Positions 24,091 to 35,639 of a stretch of 64,000 bases of DNA are shown one piece after another. Each line of letters opens with the position of its first letter. Position 1 is the first letter of the stretch. This stretch comes from Phyto melanocephala (Eukaryota; Arthropoda; Insecta; Diptera; Rhinophoridae), in contig OW799236.1 in the NCBI GenBank assembly GCA_941918925.1, forward strand, positions 116,514,562 through 116,578,561, in the 5' to 3' direction. The position numbers and the translations under genes are program-made. The notes under the pieces are model-generated. The model was given only the letters and a program-made list of their open reading frames with translations. It made no database searches and had not been told where the DNA came from.

Positions 24091-24732
24091 TCTCAATATT
24101 TATTTGTTAGAAAAGTTTTCCGGAAAACAAAAAAATTATTGCCAAAGTAGATTTAATAAATTTTTTAAGGATGGATAAACATAATTTTTTTTCATTTATT
24201 AAAACAAATTTACCCTATTACTTATAAAAACAAAAAAAAAACAATGATGAGGAAATCTAATTCACCATATTTTTTGTTTCGATTTCATAGACATTTAATT
24301 TTTTCATATTAACACGACACCAGCATGTTGGTTCAATCAAGAAAAAGTCAAAATCATTTTGATATTGCTACAGCAACAGGTAGGTACAATGACATCTCAA
24401 GCACATACACGGTACAACTGCAGGTGCCATCACGTAATTTCGCCAAGCGCTGGTAACGCTTATGTGGCCGGTTATCAAAAATTTAAATTTTCATATTTAA
24501 TATGAGAAAAATTGATTCTTTCTCGTACGAAATTATCTTTAAAACATAAAAAATAAATTACATTTAATAATTCTGGAAAGAATCGTAAGAGAAACACAAA
24601 TATCTGGCAACTCCTTAAAATCTTCAAAACAAAAACAAACAAGAAAAACATACAAATGGAGTGGTAATTCCATTTCTAATTAGAAATAAAAACATATGTG
24701 CAAGATAGGTGTTTTATATGTGAACATCTTAC

Positions 24733-25098
24733 CTGATTTTGTACATTTATAAGCAATTGGCCGCAACATGATTTAAGCAACAAATTTATTAGCAGGAATA
24801 AAATCAAATAGTATTTCAGTCGTGGACGAATTTTCAATGGATTATGATTGTAGCAGTTTTTGCCGGCATTTCTTAATATACAACAACAAAGAACATCCAG
24901 ACTTTTTGCTGCTTTAAAAGGCAATTGGCCAACTATGCTTGCTGTTGCTCTGGGGATGAATGTTGTCGACGATGATGATGTTGATAATTTCAATTGAAAA
25001 ATGTCTGTGATGTCGTCATGAGTACATTTTTTCAAAAGCATTTTTTGCAAGCAATAAAAAAATAAGAAAATCAAAAGGAATATTGATCTCTTAAACAA
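24733..25098 (-). CDS. oaf: out at first (oaf), coding exon 1 with signal peptide
   Basis: First coding exon of oaf. It ends GQLLINVQNQ before a GTAAGA donor (24732) and joins in phase 0 to exon 2 (GGEVIQES). The hydrophobic segment YYLILFLLINLLL followed by KSCCG is a clear signal-peptide core with cleavage likely before QLLINVQ. The frame is open up to an AUG at 25098 (MFKRSIFLLIFLFF, itself hydrophobic), and a second AUG lies at 25041 (MLLKK). No AUG lies close to the signal core, so the true start is uncertain. Counting from 25041 gives 342 residues in total, close to the Drosophila length I recall. A 5' exon or a non-AUG start nearer the core are alternatives. Confidence 0.85.
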
Positions 25099-26898
25099 AC
25101 AAAACTAGTCGGCGAAAATTGTTTCTACTACAGTCTGACGATGTTAATCATAGATATTGGAGATAAATTAAAAATTTAAACACGTTTCTGCTTGGGACAA
25201 AAAAAAACAAAATAGCAACACGAAAGCAAAACAATAGAAACAGCACTTCACCTTGAAAAATCTTGTATTTAAAACATAACAAAAATAAATAATTAACTTG
25301 GGCGAATTGATTAACTAAAAACCAACTTATTTGTATTTTCTTTTATTTTTATATTTATCTTTTCTTCTTTTTTTTCTATTTATATATTTGAATAGACACA
25401 ATTACAGTGAAAGCCAGACGTAAAACTTTTAATTGCACCCAAAATTTACACCGATTTACTTGTTACCACCGATTTAAGGGATTATTTTGTTTAATTAAAT
25501 TTCTTTCAGAATTGTACAGAGCTTTTTTCGTAATTGGTTATTCAATTTACTTTCTTAAATTTTTATATAAAAGAAACTTTTTAAAACAATTTTTACACCT
25601 TTTATTCTTTCTCGGGAACCACTGTACACAACCTTTCAGACCGCCATATTGCAAACGACTGATTTGTGAGAGAGTGAGCTGGACTGTCAAAAAATCCTTG
25701 ATTTTTTTTTGCAAGAGCAATTTCGAATTAAATTTTTTGTTTACTTCGAAAAATATCAGCGAATTGTTGTTGTTTCTATGTTTATTTGGTTTTTTATAAC
25801 AAAGACTTGTGTAACCTAAACACAGCAAATATAATTACAAAACACTTAAAAAAAAAAGTAATTTTGTGATATTATCCTATCAAGAATGATACAAGTTTTA
25901 AGCATTATAGTATTAGAAAAAAAAGAAAATAAAAATATCAATATATTACAGATTATACGGTAATTTACTGTTTTTCAATTAATTAAACAATCGCTTTATT
26001 TGCTTAATTTTATTTTTTTCATATTCATTATTTTTTATTTTAGTATTTTATTATTGTTGTTATTATTATTATTATTATTATTATTTTTTTTTTATTATTA
26101 TTATTTTTTTAACCACCTTATAAAATTTTTTAAAACTTTTACAGGTAATGTCGATCACTTTTAAGTATTTTTTCCTTCAAAAAGGCAATTATTAAGAAAT
26201 TAAAAAAAATAAAAAACAATATTCTCAAATTAAAGAGTATAGATTTATTAAACTTTTTGCATTAAAAATGTCTATTAAAAATTTATTTATAGAAAATAAA
26301 TGTTTTTATTTATTGTTCAAACATTCAAGAATATTAAAAATTATTCCGACATTAGCCGAGTGGAAAGCATTTGGGGAACCAGTAACTATTTTATTATCAG
26401 CAATTTGTATCGATAAACTCATATGTATACACTATTTAAACTAATATTTATGTTACAATTTTATGAGATTAATATTAGGACAGTAAAGTAATTTATTTAT
26501 AAGTTTTGTGTTTCCTTCTTCAAACTCTTATACTCCTATATTCATCCCTTGGCTGGCAGTATTGAAAGTATAGTTGTATTAATTTTTTCAATTTATAAAT
26601 ACTATCAAAACGAATTCCTGAATGTCATTAACACCGTGCCATTTGTGTTTTTTAAAACCTTAAATTAATTTTTAAAGTTTTTGACATCATGTATTGTTTA
26701 GATATTTTTTTGCATAAGTATACCTATACGGTTTTACAAAAAAATAACTTTCAATCAAACCCAAACAAAAACATCGAAACAAGAACTTATCGCTCTTGTT
26801 AGGTTGGCGATTATTTAAACACATTTTTAAATAATTATACAAATTTTTATTTATTTATGTATTTTTACAAATAAATTTATGTGTATAAAATCTTTTAT
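25099..26898. other. oaf upstream/5' region, no further gene seen
   Basis: The interval between oaf exon 1 and the defensin gene must hold the oaf promoter and 5' UTR. It has a TTA trinucleotide microsatellite at about 26049-26110 and long A/T homopolymers. No TATA box or initiator could be chosen with confidence, and the long open frames here look like chance. Confidence 0.5.
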
Positions 26899-27156
26899 TT
26901 ATTTACGGCATCTACATACTCCATTTATACACGAACCACCTCTATTTCCTCTCGCAATACAATAGGACGCACAGGCACTATTGCCAAAAGTGCAAGTAAT
27001 ACTTATTTGCCTCTGCAAGAATAAATCTTCTTGGCTGGCATCACTGCGTAATCCTCCTTGGGTTTCATCTAATTGATCAGAACTTTCTTCGGCCTCCGAA
27101 AGTCCGGCCACCATAAAGAAGGCAATACAGAATACGAAAATTCCAACAAATTTCAT
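26899..27156 (-). CDS. defensin (cationic insect defensin type), single exon
   Basis: An 85-residue prepropeptide. The signal peptide MKFVGIFVFCIAFFMVAG is followed by an acidic propeptide (EESSDQLDETQ) and the mature peptide after LFLQR. Mature cysteines are at 55, 62, 66, 76, 81 and 83, giving C-x6-C-x3-C-x9-C-x4-C-x1-C, the CS-alpha-beta pattern of arthropod defensins. The CASYCIARGNRGGSC core is typical. The mature part is Arg-rich and ends CRCRK, as expected for a peptide that attacks bacterial membranes after secretion into haemolymph. A TATAAATA box lies 69 bp upstream of the ATG, and AATAAA overlaps the stop region. The gene stands alone between oaf and Slh and shares its signal peptide and promoter layout with the cluster at 44.5-49.4 kb. 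Confidence 0.9.
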   Translation of the reverse strand: MKFVGIFVFCIAFFMVAGLSEAEESSDQLDETQGGLRSDASQEDLFLQRQISITCTFGNSACASYCIARGNRGGSCINGVCRCRK

Positions 27157-27224
27157 TTTTTAAATAATATTTGTTTGCTTTAAGAATATTCTTAGCACTA
27201 TTTCTGAAGCAAATTGATTGTACA

Positions 27225-27232
27225 TATTTATA
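27225..27232 (-). promoter_or_regulatory. TATA box of the 26899-27156 defensin gene
   Basis: On the minus strand this reads TTTCATATAAATA, the same core-promoter block as in the four clustered paralogues, at the same distance (69 bp) from the ATG. A GATATCAC motif shared with paralogues at 45368 and 46182 lies about 25 bp further upstream, and a GATAA motif lies beyond that. Confidence 0.7.
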
Positions 27233-27239
27233 TGAAATT

Positions 27240-28383
27240 TGAATTATTAAAAAGTTCGTGATATCTACAAAAATGGGGAAATAATTTTGTTATCTACATA
27301 AAAATTAACATTCTAATCTTTCAAATAAAGAAGTACCTATATGTATGCATTTACCATTATTATATATACTTTTTTATTTAACAAAAAGTTATAAAAAAAT
27401 CGTATACAAAATTTTCTTAATAAACCTTTGTTTGATTTTAAAATTGATTACGATAAACTCTCAAAAGTCAGATGTTTTTCAACAGTAATATTAATTTCAC
27501 GTAAAAAGCGATAAGCAAAGATATAAACAAATTTTTAACACATGTTTTGAATTAACAGTGCAAAGTATTATTACAATGTAACTCTCATATTTAAAATATT
27601 TTTGCACAATCTCTATTCAAGTGTGTAAATTCTGTTCTAAGTCATACATTAATCATGTTTCATTAAGTGTACTTATATTTATGTTAAAAAATATTTTTAG
27701 TTTAATTGGTGACCTGAATATGTATAATATTGTTTATAGTTAGGAGTGATAAAATAATATATCGAGTTCAACTCTTGTTTTAACACGTTTTCAATACGAA
27801 GTCCATGATTATATAGTATATTTTATCACTTTAATTCCAATGCTTATGATTAAGTCATCTTTAATAAATACGGCGTTCGTAATTATTTATATATCTCCAA
27901 ATTATCTTGGTGTCAATGCTCGTGGTTTAAAACTTCCAGTCCCTGGTCTGAAAAATATTAATGTTAGGCTATTAAATTGAAAAGATTTATTATTTTTTTA
28001 TAAAACAAATGGAACAAATCTAGCTTACCAACGTACTTCTTATTGAACAAAAATACATAGGTCGAAAGAAAATAGAAAAATAAGAAAATTATTTAAAGTA
28101 GTTACATTCACGGAAAAATTTAGTTTTCGAGTTGTAGACCTCTAAATTTTTCAAAAATAAATGGAATATTTGACTACATTTCTCAACATATATGGACAAT
28201 ATTAGTATCATTTGAAAGCTTTTGAATAGATCTTACAGAATGTATAAAATTTTTTTAATAATTTTACCCTTTTAGGTGTCAGTACAGTTTTTACAAAATT
28301 TTACAAAAAGATATGTATATATATTTTATGCAAATAAAAATATTACAATAATTAAATAAATAAACAAAGTGCGTCTTCGCCAA
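27240..28383. other. intergenic, AT-rich
   Basis: No recognisable gene. On the minus strand a short acceptor-like TTTTTCAG near 27951, followed by 14-16 open codons, was noted but could not be joined to anything. Confidence 0.4.
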
Positions 28384-28512
28384 TTAACGTTTCTGTATGG
28401 CACCGATCTGAAGGATTTTCTCTTCTATGTTATAACAAACAGCGGCTTCGACAACTAAATATTCTCTGTTTTTTGCTACGTTCAAAAGTTTATTTTCATG
28501 CAAAGATGAAAT
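28384..28512 (-). pseudogene. unrecognised 42-codon protein-like open stretch
   Basis: The minus-strand translation contains NKLLNVAKNREYLVVEAAV and CYNIEEKILQIGAIQKR before a TAA. Its composition (charged and amphipathic, few Ile/Asn/Lys homopolymers) is unlike the surrounding AT-driven translations. It looks like the C-terminal exon or a retrocopied fragment of a conserved small protein. No start codon, acceptor or upstream exon was found. I do not recognise the family. Confidence 0.3.
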
Positions 28513-28649
28513 TCACAAAACAAAAATAAATTTACAGTGTTATAGCTTATAATATAATTGTAATATATATTTTTTTATTTCTAAATAGGAATTAGTTGTA
28601 TATAAATAATTATAAATTATAAATAAATTATTATTTTTTTTTTTCGTAA

Positions 28650-29345
28650 AATTATAAAAGATCTATTAAAAAACTTGCAAATGATGCCAATATTGCCCAT
28701 ATTTTTTTACATTTATCTTACACTTATCACTTACATTTGTTTATTAAAACTTATCATTTTACCAGTACTATGAACAGAGTAATGAGAACTTACAAATAGT
28801 ATTACAACAAATAACATTTGATTAATTACAAAAAAGAGTCTACTACTACTAATATTAGTTTAAGTAAAAGTTGTTAATAGAAAACTTTTAAAACAGTCAC
28901 TAGAATGCTTATTTTAAACAAAACACTCTCAGTGGTTGTTCCAAAAATTTCTATTAATTTCTAAATTTCTCAGTTAATAAAACATGTTGACGACAAAGTT
29001 TCTGCGAATAAGATAAGTGGGATTTCTAAATAGTGATTGTGTATTATTCTAAATTTTTTGTTTAAAATAATTTGCAATTTTTTTGTATGAGTCTTACCAG
29101 CCTTTTAGAACCAAACTCGACCACCATAGGCTATAATCGGACTATTACACATTATGTAAATAAGGCCTTTGTTCTTTTGATAAGTGTAGATCTTCTGTTT
29201 AAGAAATATGAGGCATGGTTAGTATTGTCCATATATTTTGTTTATAAAAATGTTACCACTTGAAATTTTCTATTTATTTTTCAATTTTCTATCTCGATCT
29301 ATGTAACTTTTTTTCTAATTTCCAGGTGCGTTGGTGAACTAGATT
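28650..29345 (+). repeat. dispersed repeat shared with 23690-24090
   Basis: A longer version of the repeat at 23690-24090, with GATGCCAATATTGCCCATAT at its left and GTGCGTTGGTGAACTAGATT at its right. It has no coding potential. A (TA)n microsatellite lies further right at about 29567-29592. Confidence 0.45.
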
Positions 29346-29861
29346 TAAATCTAAAAAATAAGTTATAAAATGATTTTTTTATATAAGCCACATAGGTATT
29401 AATAATTAAAAAATATAGTTCTGGTATTTTTTTATTCGCACTTTTTAATATAAAATTTTTTATGTTTCGAAAATAAAAAATAAAATTATTTCTTAAATAA
29501 AAAACTGGCCTCAAGTTTCATTATTATGATAAAAAAAATATTAAAAAATTTAGCGAACAATTTATGTGTATATATATATATATATATATATAAATACTCT
29601 TCTAGGGTGTCAACTTATACAAACTGAACACATCTTCAAATAGATCTGGTATTCTTTTTACAAAAAATCGTATCTACCAGCTGTTTGCTTTTTCGAACAT
29701 TCATATGACGTGTCTTGACGTTTGGCAATTATAATCTTTAATAAGAAAATTGTTAAAATAATGTTTTCATTCCATTTAATAGATTTAAAGTAATTTGTTA
29801 ACAATATATTTCCAACAAAAAGTACTATAATCAATAAAGTGGAAAACAAAAAAAAAACAAT

Positions 29862-32221
29862 ATGCTGACGCTAAGAGAAAGACAGATAAGTAAGGAAAAA
29901 AGAGTATTAATCGAAAGCAATCAAAAAGAAAAGTAAACCAAATAAAATTGAATTTTGCCAAATATTTTTCTTTATTTTAGATGCCGTAAAGCAAATGCTT
30001 AATTTGAATGTTCAACAGCCCAAAGTGTTAGCCGCAGAACCTGTTTGGAAGATATTAATATATGATCGGGTGGGTCAAGATATCATTTCGCCTATAATAT
30101 CGATAAAGGAATTAAGAGAAATGGGAGTAACATTGCATGTGTAAGTATAATTTTTTTTAAAGTTTCCTTAAAGCTTTTTAAAAGATTTAAAACCTTTTTA
30201 GGCAACTGCATTCAGATCGCGACTCCATACCCGACGTTCCTGCGATATACTTCTGTATGCCTACGGATGAAAATTTAGATCGTATACAACAAGATCTTAC
30301 TAATGGTCTTTATGACATTTATCATCTAAATTTTTTGGCTCCTATTTCACGACAAAAAATTGAAGATTTGGCAGCAGCCAGTTTACAGGCAGGCTGTGTT
30401 GCCAATATTCACCGAGTTTATGATCAGTATGTAAACTTTATTAGTTTAGAAGATGATTTCTTTATTTTGAAGCATCAAAAATCTGACCAAATGTCTTATT
30501 ATTCTATTAATCGTGCCAACACGCGAGATGATGAAATGGAAGCTCTTATGGATTCTATAGTTGATTCTTTATTTGCTGTTTTTGTCACTTTGGGTAATGT
30601 GCCAATTATACGTTGTCCTCGAAACAGTGCAGCGGAAATGGTTGCCCGGAAATTGGAAAAAAAATTAAGGGAAAATCTTTGGGATGCTCGTTCTAATCTA
30701 TTTCATATGGATGCCACTCAGGCGGGTGGTGTGTTTAGTTTTCAACGACCGGTTTTATTGCTACTAGATCGTAATATGGATTTGGCTACACCTTTACATC
30801 ACACCTGGACATATCAGGCTCTTGTGCATGATGTTTTAGATTTGGGTTTAAATTTAGTTTATGTAGAGGATGAAACTCCAACAGGAGGTAAGTTTTAAAA
30901 CATAACAGACTCAAATAACATAGCGTGTTTCTCTCCTCTAGGCGCACGAAAAAAACCCAAGCCTTGCGATTTAGATCGCAATGATCGTTTTTGGAGCTCT
31001 CATAAAGGTAGCCCTTTTCCCACAGTAGCCGAAGCTATACAAGAGGAATTGGAATCATATCGCAATTCTGAAGACGAAATAAAACGTCTTAAAACCTCTA
31101 TGGGTATTGATGGTGAAAATGAGGTGGCCTTTTCCATGGTCAATGACACCACAGCTCGCCTTACAAATGCTGTAAACTCTCTACCACAACTAATGGAAAA
31201 GAAACGTTTAATTGATATGCATACCAAAATAGCTACTGCCATTCTTAATTATATCAAGCAAAGACGCTTAGATTCTTTTTTTGAGATGGAAGAAAAAATT
31301 ATGTCAAAACAAACATTGGATAAACCTTTAATGGAACTTTTTAAAGATGCCGAATTTGGCACACCAGAAGATAAGCTAAGACTTTTTATTATTTTCTATA
31401 TATGTTCACAAAATATCCCTGACTTCGAAATCGAACGTCTGAAAGAGTGCCTGCAAGAGGGCGGTTGTGATTTATCTTCTTTGGCTTATATAAAACGTTG
31501 GAAAGGCATTATGAATCGTACGCCTAATATGCAGCAAGCCACTCAGTATGAAGGTGGTGGCACAAAAACTGTTTCAATGTTTTCAAAATTAGTGTCGCAA
31601 GGCTCGTCGTTCGTTATGGAGGGTGTCAAAAATTTGGTAGTAAAAAAGCATGTAAGTATAAAAATAAAATAATATAAAAATTTCCTTCTATTTTTATACA
31701 AAATCTATGTACATATTTGTATAAAAAAATAATGTTCGTTTGTTAAAAGTCTCAAATTTCGGAAATTATTCATATGCGTTAGATGAAAATAGTATAAATG
31801 TAAACATTTAAAGTTGTAACAAACTTATTTGTTGTATCGTTTTAAATACTGCTTTAAGACATTGAAGGAAATTTTTTGTTTTCGATTTCAGAGTCTTCCT
31901 GTTACTAAAATCACCGAACAAGTGATGGAATGTCGTAGTAATCCTGAAACTGATGATTACCTTTATTTGGATCCGAAACTCCTAAAGGGTGGTGATGTTA
32001 TGCCTAAAAATCGTGCACCTTTTCAAGATGCTGTCGTTTTTGTGGTGGGTGGTGGCAATTATATTGAGTATCAGAATCTAGTCGATTATATACGCCAAAA
32101 ACACACTGCCAATGTTACTAAGCGCATTGTCTATGGTTCATCGACTCTATCGAATGCCAAACAATTTTTAAAAGAACTGTCGGCATTGGGCAAGGAAATA
32201 CAAGCACCAGTCTTAAGTTAG
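29862..32221 (+). CDS. Slh: Slh: Sly1/SCFD1 Sec1-Munc18 family protein, five exons
   Basis: Complete gene. Exons are 29862-29889, 29981-30140, 30202-30887, 30942-31651 and 31892-32221, all with GT-AG introns, together encoding 637 residues, the usual size for Sly1. Sly1 is a cytosolic SM protein that binds syntaxin-5-type SNAREs and promotes ER-Golgi membrane fusion. Visible hallmarks in order are MLTLRERQINAVKQML, PVWKILIYDRVGQDIISP, LHSDRDSIPDVPAIYF, VLLLLDRNMDLATPLHHTW (the SM-protein core), GARKKPKPCDLDRNDRFW, ATQYEGGGTKTVSMF, and the C-terminal PFQDAVVFVVGGGNYIEY with RIVYGSSTLSNAKQF. Recognition is by recalled similarity to Drosophila Slh. It is transcribed away from oaf. The tiny 28-bp first exon and the exon 1-2 join rest on splice logic (codon AAT split after its first base). 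No defects were seen. Confidence 0.95.
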
Positions 32222-32324
32222 GACTCTGTAATTTTAGTTAAAGGAGGTTCGCATTTTAATTGCTGTTGAACAGTTTGTTTATTCTCCATATGTATGTTTA
32301 AAGCGTCGCTAAAAAGTGAATTTA

Positions 32325-32330
32325 AATAAA
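32325..32330 (+). terminator. Slh: probable Slh polyadenylation signal
   Basis: AATAAA about 100 bp after the Slh stop codon. It is the first such hexamer downstream on the plus strand; a further one follows near 32347. Confidence 0.5.
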
Positions 32331-33058
32331 ATTTTAATACACTACGAATAAATTTTTTTGCTGCTTTAAAAAATACAATTGTATATGGCAATGCCATGAT
32401 AAAATTTGAGTATTTTGTATCCTAGAATATTACAAACATTTTTATTGTATTTTTTTAAATAAAATTATGGAATTAAAATTGATTAAAAGGGAATAAAATT
32501 TTGTTTATTTTTTTTTAAATTAATTTTATTTAGTTAAAACTAGAGAATCGAACCGGTTTTACACACGGTTACGGTTTTATTTACTAATTGTAAATATAGG
32601 CATTTATAAATATAGATTAAAAAATCCTTAAATGTAAAATAAGAAATTATAGTTTTTAAATATCCTTAAATATGTATTTTCTTTGAGTTGAAATACTAGC
32701 CCTATTTTCTCATTGTGTTTAAATCAAACCTTGTAATAGTAATTACAAGTACGAACCGTTCTCAATTGATGCTCCTACAAACAAGTAGTAATTATATATA
32801 ATATGTATTTTTTTTTTTGTATTTATAAACCACGCCCTCTTTATAAAAATTGTTTTTAAATAGAAATTGTGCTGGTAATTACAAATGCAATAGAAAAAAA
32901 AAGGTTAGCGAAATAGGTTGAGTCGTTCTCTAGTAATGTTTTAAATATATTTTTTCTATTCTTTTGCATTTCTTAATAAATATGTAGTACATTTATGTCA
33001 CAACATAAAATTCTCAAAGGAATGGCAAAAAACTGTTGATCTTGTAGAAGCCAAAACA
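32331..33058. other. intergenic, no gene seen
   Basis: AT-rich DNA downstream of Slh. It has no coding signal, and no repeat family could be assigned. Confidence 0.5.
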
Positions 33059-33063
33059 TAATA

Positions 33064-34303
33064 GGTTCGTTCGAGAACTCACAAATTTGTACGAATTTGT
33101 ACAAATTTTTACTGCATTTTACGAAATTGCGTTCGTTAACACAAATTTGTAGTAAATGAGAGCACAAATAGAGAGCGAAAAGTGACAGTACTTGACTGAG
33201 TATTTGCAAATTTTTACAACAGAAATTTCTTGCAGTAAGATTTAGCAAAACCAAAAAACACATGATTCAAAAGGTAAACAAACAAAAAGTATACAATTTG
33301 TGAAAAAAATATTAAAAAAAGGAAAATCCAAACAAAAGTGCAAAATATTATTAAATTTAAATTGTTTGTGAAAAAAAGTTGGTTAACAATGTCTACAGAT
33401 GAAAGAATGGAACTGCCTGAATCTGGCGCAGGTACACATACTTAAATACATATTTGCACATATGTATGTATGTATGTACATAGTTCCCATTAAACTTTAG
33501 GTGTGTTCCACAAGATCTCGGACAAGTTCGGACTAATGAGAGTAAAATGAAAATTACTCTCTAAATTTGTCAAAACTACCCAAAATTGCTGGAACGCCAA
33601 AAACCATTTTTGCACTTCTTGTAATACTAATGGTGCTTACTTTTTAAATTAAAATCTATTTAAGTGATTTTAGTCGCTTAAAAGCAATAACATTATAAAA
33701 ACAAAACATTTGCATCATTGCCAACAGATGTTAAAAATAATAATTAAAAGAGAACTGAAAGAGAAGCTGAGCCTGTGTAAATTTTTTAAAGTATTTATTT
33801 TAAAGAACAAGGGAGATATGAATTCACTAATGTATTTACCACTTTAACTTTTTCATTAAAACCTTCCATTTTGCTTTTTAATATATTTTTTAACAAAAAC
33901 TAAACTTTTTCTTTTGCAAATTTTTTTATTAATTTTCAGTTTCATATGTAAACAAAAAACAGCTGATTGTTAAATTCTTGTCCGAACTTACCCAAAGAAA
34001 AAGTTCAGGCAAATTTGTACAGGAAATGAAAAAAATTACTCTCTCAATTACTCTCATAATTGAACAAAAATTGTTATGTGGAACGCTTTTGGGTAACTTT
34101 GGACAAGTTCGGACTATTTCGTTATGCATGTGGAACACACCTTTTATTTATTTGCCATCAGCTGTTGCTTTAATCTTACGAATTTTTACAAATGTCTGTT
34201 CGAGTACTTTTTTGGACAAATTCTCTTTTTGAGAGTAAAATGTTCAATTTACTAAATAATTACTCATTTACTACAAAGTGCAGTAAAAGTACTCGAACGA
34301 ACC
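33064..34303. mobile_element. TIR element with TAATA target duplication, carrying a nested element
   Basis: The left end GGTTCGTTCGAGAACTC and right end AGTACTCGAACGAACC form an inverted repeat. Both are flanked by TAATA (33059-33063 and 34304-34308). The arms also share GTAGTAAATGAG. Without the nested element at 33499-34142 it is about 0.6 kb and non-coding. A short open frame at 33389 (MSTDERMELPESGAG) begins in a good fly initiation context (AACAATG) but has no partner exon. Confidence 0.65.
33499..34142. mobile_element. nested TIR element (AGGTGTGTTCCACA ends)
   Basis: AGGTGTGTTCCACA on the left pairs with TGTGGAACACACCT on the right. GGACAAGTTCGGACTA occurs near both ends, and inner CCGAACTT blocks are also present. 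It is inserted inside the 33064-34303 element, so it is younger. Non-coding. Confidence 0.65.
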
Positions 34304-34308
34304 TAATA

Positions 34309-35639
34309 ACAGACATAGCGGTATTTTTCAAAAAATGTAGTGATGAGAAATAAATGTTTGGAGTAGTTAGAGATGGGTAATGTGAATGAATTTATGGAAA
34401 AAAGTAAATTTTGGAAAATTAGGAGTTGTGACATACATTAATACCTATGTATGTAAGATAATGGAAGATGTCACGAATAGATTCTTATTTTTTTTTCGTA
34501 CGAACAACACATGTAAGCGAAATGCATCAAGCCGTTTTCAAGTTGTGCTCTTATTTTAAAGTGGCCGTAATATTTAAAATACGAAACATTACGCCCACAT
34601 TAAAATATTTGTTTTATATAAATAAACATTGTTCTTGTTATTACGAATGCAACAAAAATAAAATCAGTGAAATTGGTTAGCAGTTGGTCAATTTGAAATT
34701 TGGACGTTTTTATTTACCCTAAAAAGCTTTTCTTTGTAATTGTGAATATGAGACAAAAAGAATCGTCGAAATCTGTTAAACCATAATTAAGTTATTCATT
34801 ACAATTACAACAATTTTGTTGTATATACATACATACATAGATTATCTTAAACACGAGAATTTAATACAATTTTTCATAAATAATAAAATAAAAAAAATCT
34901 GATTTCCATTTAGAGCAAAAGAGCTTAATTTTTGACAGCAATAACATAAAAAATTCACTAATAAATCACTAGCAGTACTTTCTATTTTATCTAACACACA
35001 AACCACCACCATCTCTAAGAATGTACTAAATAATAAACAGTTTCCTTTTTCTCTTTAGTATTTTACTTTTAGTTGCATTCGGAACTAGTGCTAACAATAA
35101 GCTCATTTTAAACTTAAAAAATAAGTGTTAAAAAGGTACAAGTTTTTTTATATAGTGCATAAATCTATAAAATATTGTGTGTAGTTTCTGAGTATATAAT
35201 TTATTTTTACAAAAGTATAAAATTTGTTTAAAAAAATTATGTGTAAAGTTTGGTAATAAGTTAAGAAAATTTTCTGTCAGTTAAAATGGCCACCCGCTAT
35301 GTTAAAATTAGTGATGTGCTTTTGTTTGATTGTATAAAGGTGGTGGTAATTTGGAATTGATATAAATTAAAAGTTTGAAAAAAGTGTATGAATTTTTTAT
35401 ATGTAAAAACGTTATTTTTTAAATCGAAAAAAAAAACAAGATGTAAGTAAATACACATTTGAAAAATTCTTATTCCATGGTCATATGGTAATATTAACCA
35501 CTAGGTTCTCTGTCTGGATCACTTTTTTAAACCTTGGTGTTCAGACGATTGTTCTTATTTCATTTCTTCTACATTTTAAAAAATGTTCACTATCTCGTTT
35601 TTGTTCATTTTTATTTAAATATACTTATGTACATACTTA
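34309..35639. other. intergenic, no gene seen
   Basis: AT-rich. A possible start codon context at 35286 (MATRYVKISDVLLF) has no supporting exon structure. Confidence 0.4.

Larger units (their letters stand above)
3396..24732 (-). other. oaf: oaf intron 1 (21.3 kb), repeat-rich
   Basis: This interval is bounded by a GTAAGA donor at 24732 and a TTACAG acceptor at 3396. Besides the elements listed separately, the stretches 3397-4540, 5010-5616, 6513-7740, 8045-8920, 9890-10075, 10605-12488, 12767-14085, 14640-16003, 17223-19059, 20415-20846, 21661-23293 and 23417-24732 show no gene. They are AT-rich, with scattered homopolymers, for example a run of T near 18139-18161. By position the intron is a plausible home for developmental enhancers, but no specific binding-site cluster was recognised. 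Confidence 0.85.

Noticed and set aside
25407..25799. 130-codon plus-strand open frame upstream of oaf
   Set aside because: Composition is Phe/Leu/Lys-rich with no motif, and it lies antisense to the presumed oaf 5' region; looks like chance.
33389..33431. Possible first coding exon MSTDERMELPESGAG with a GT donor
   Set aside because: It has a good initiation context, but it lies inside a TIR element, is only about 15 codons long, and no acceptor exon can be paired with it.
35286..35340. Short open frame MATRYVKISDVLLF
   Set aside because: No homology, no splice partner and no downstream coding; consistent with chance.
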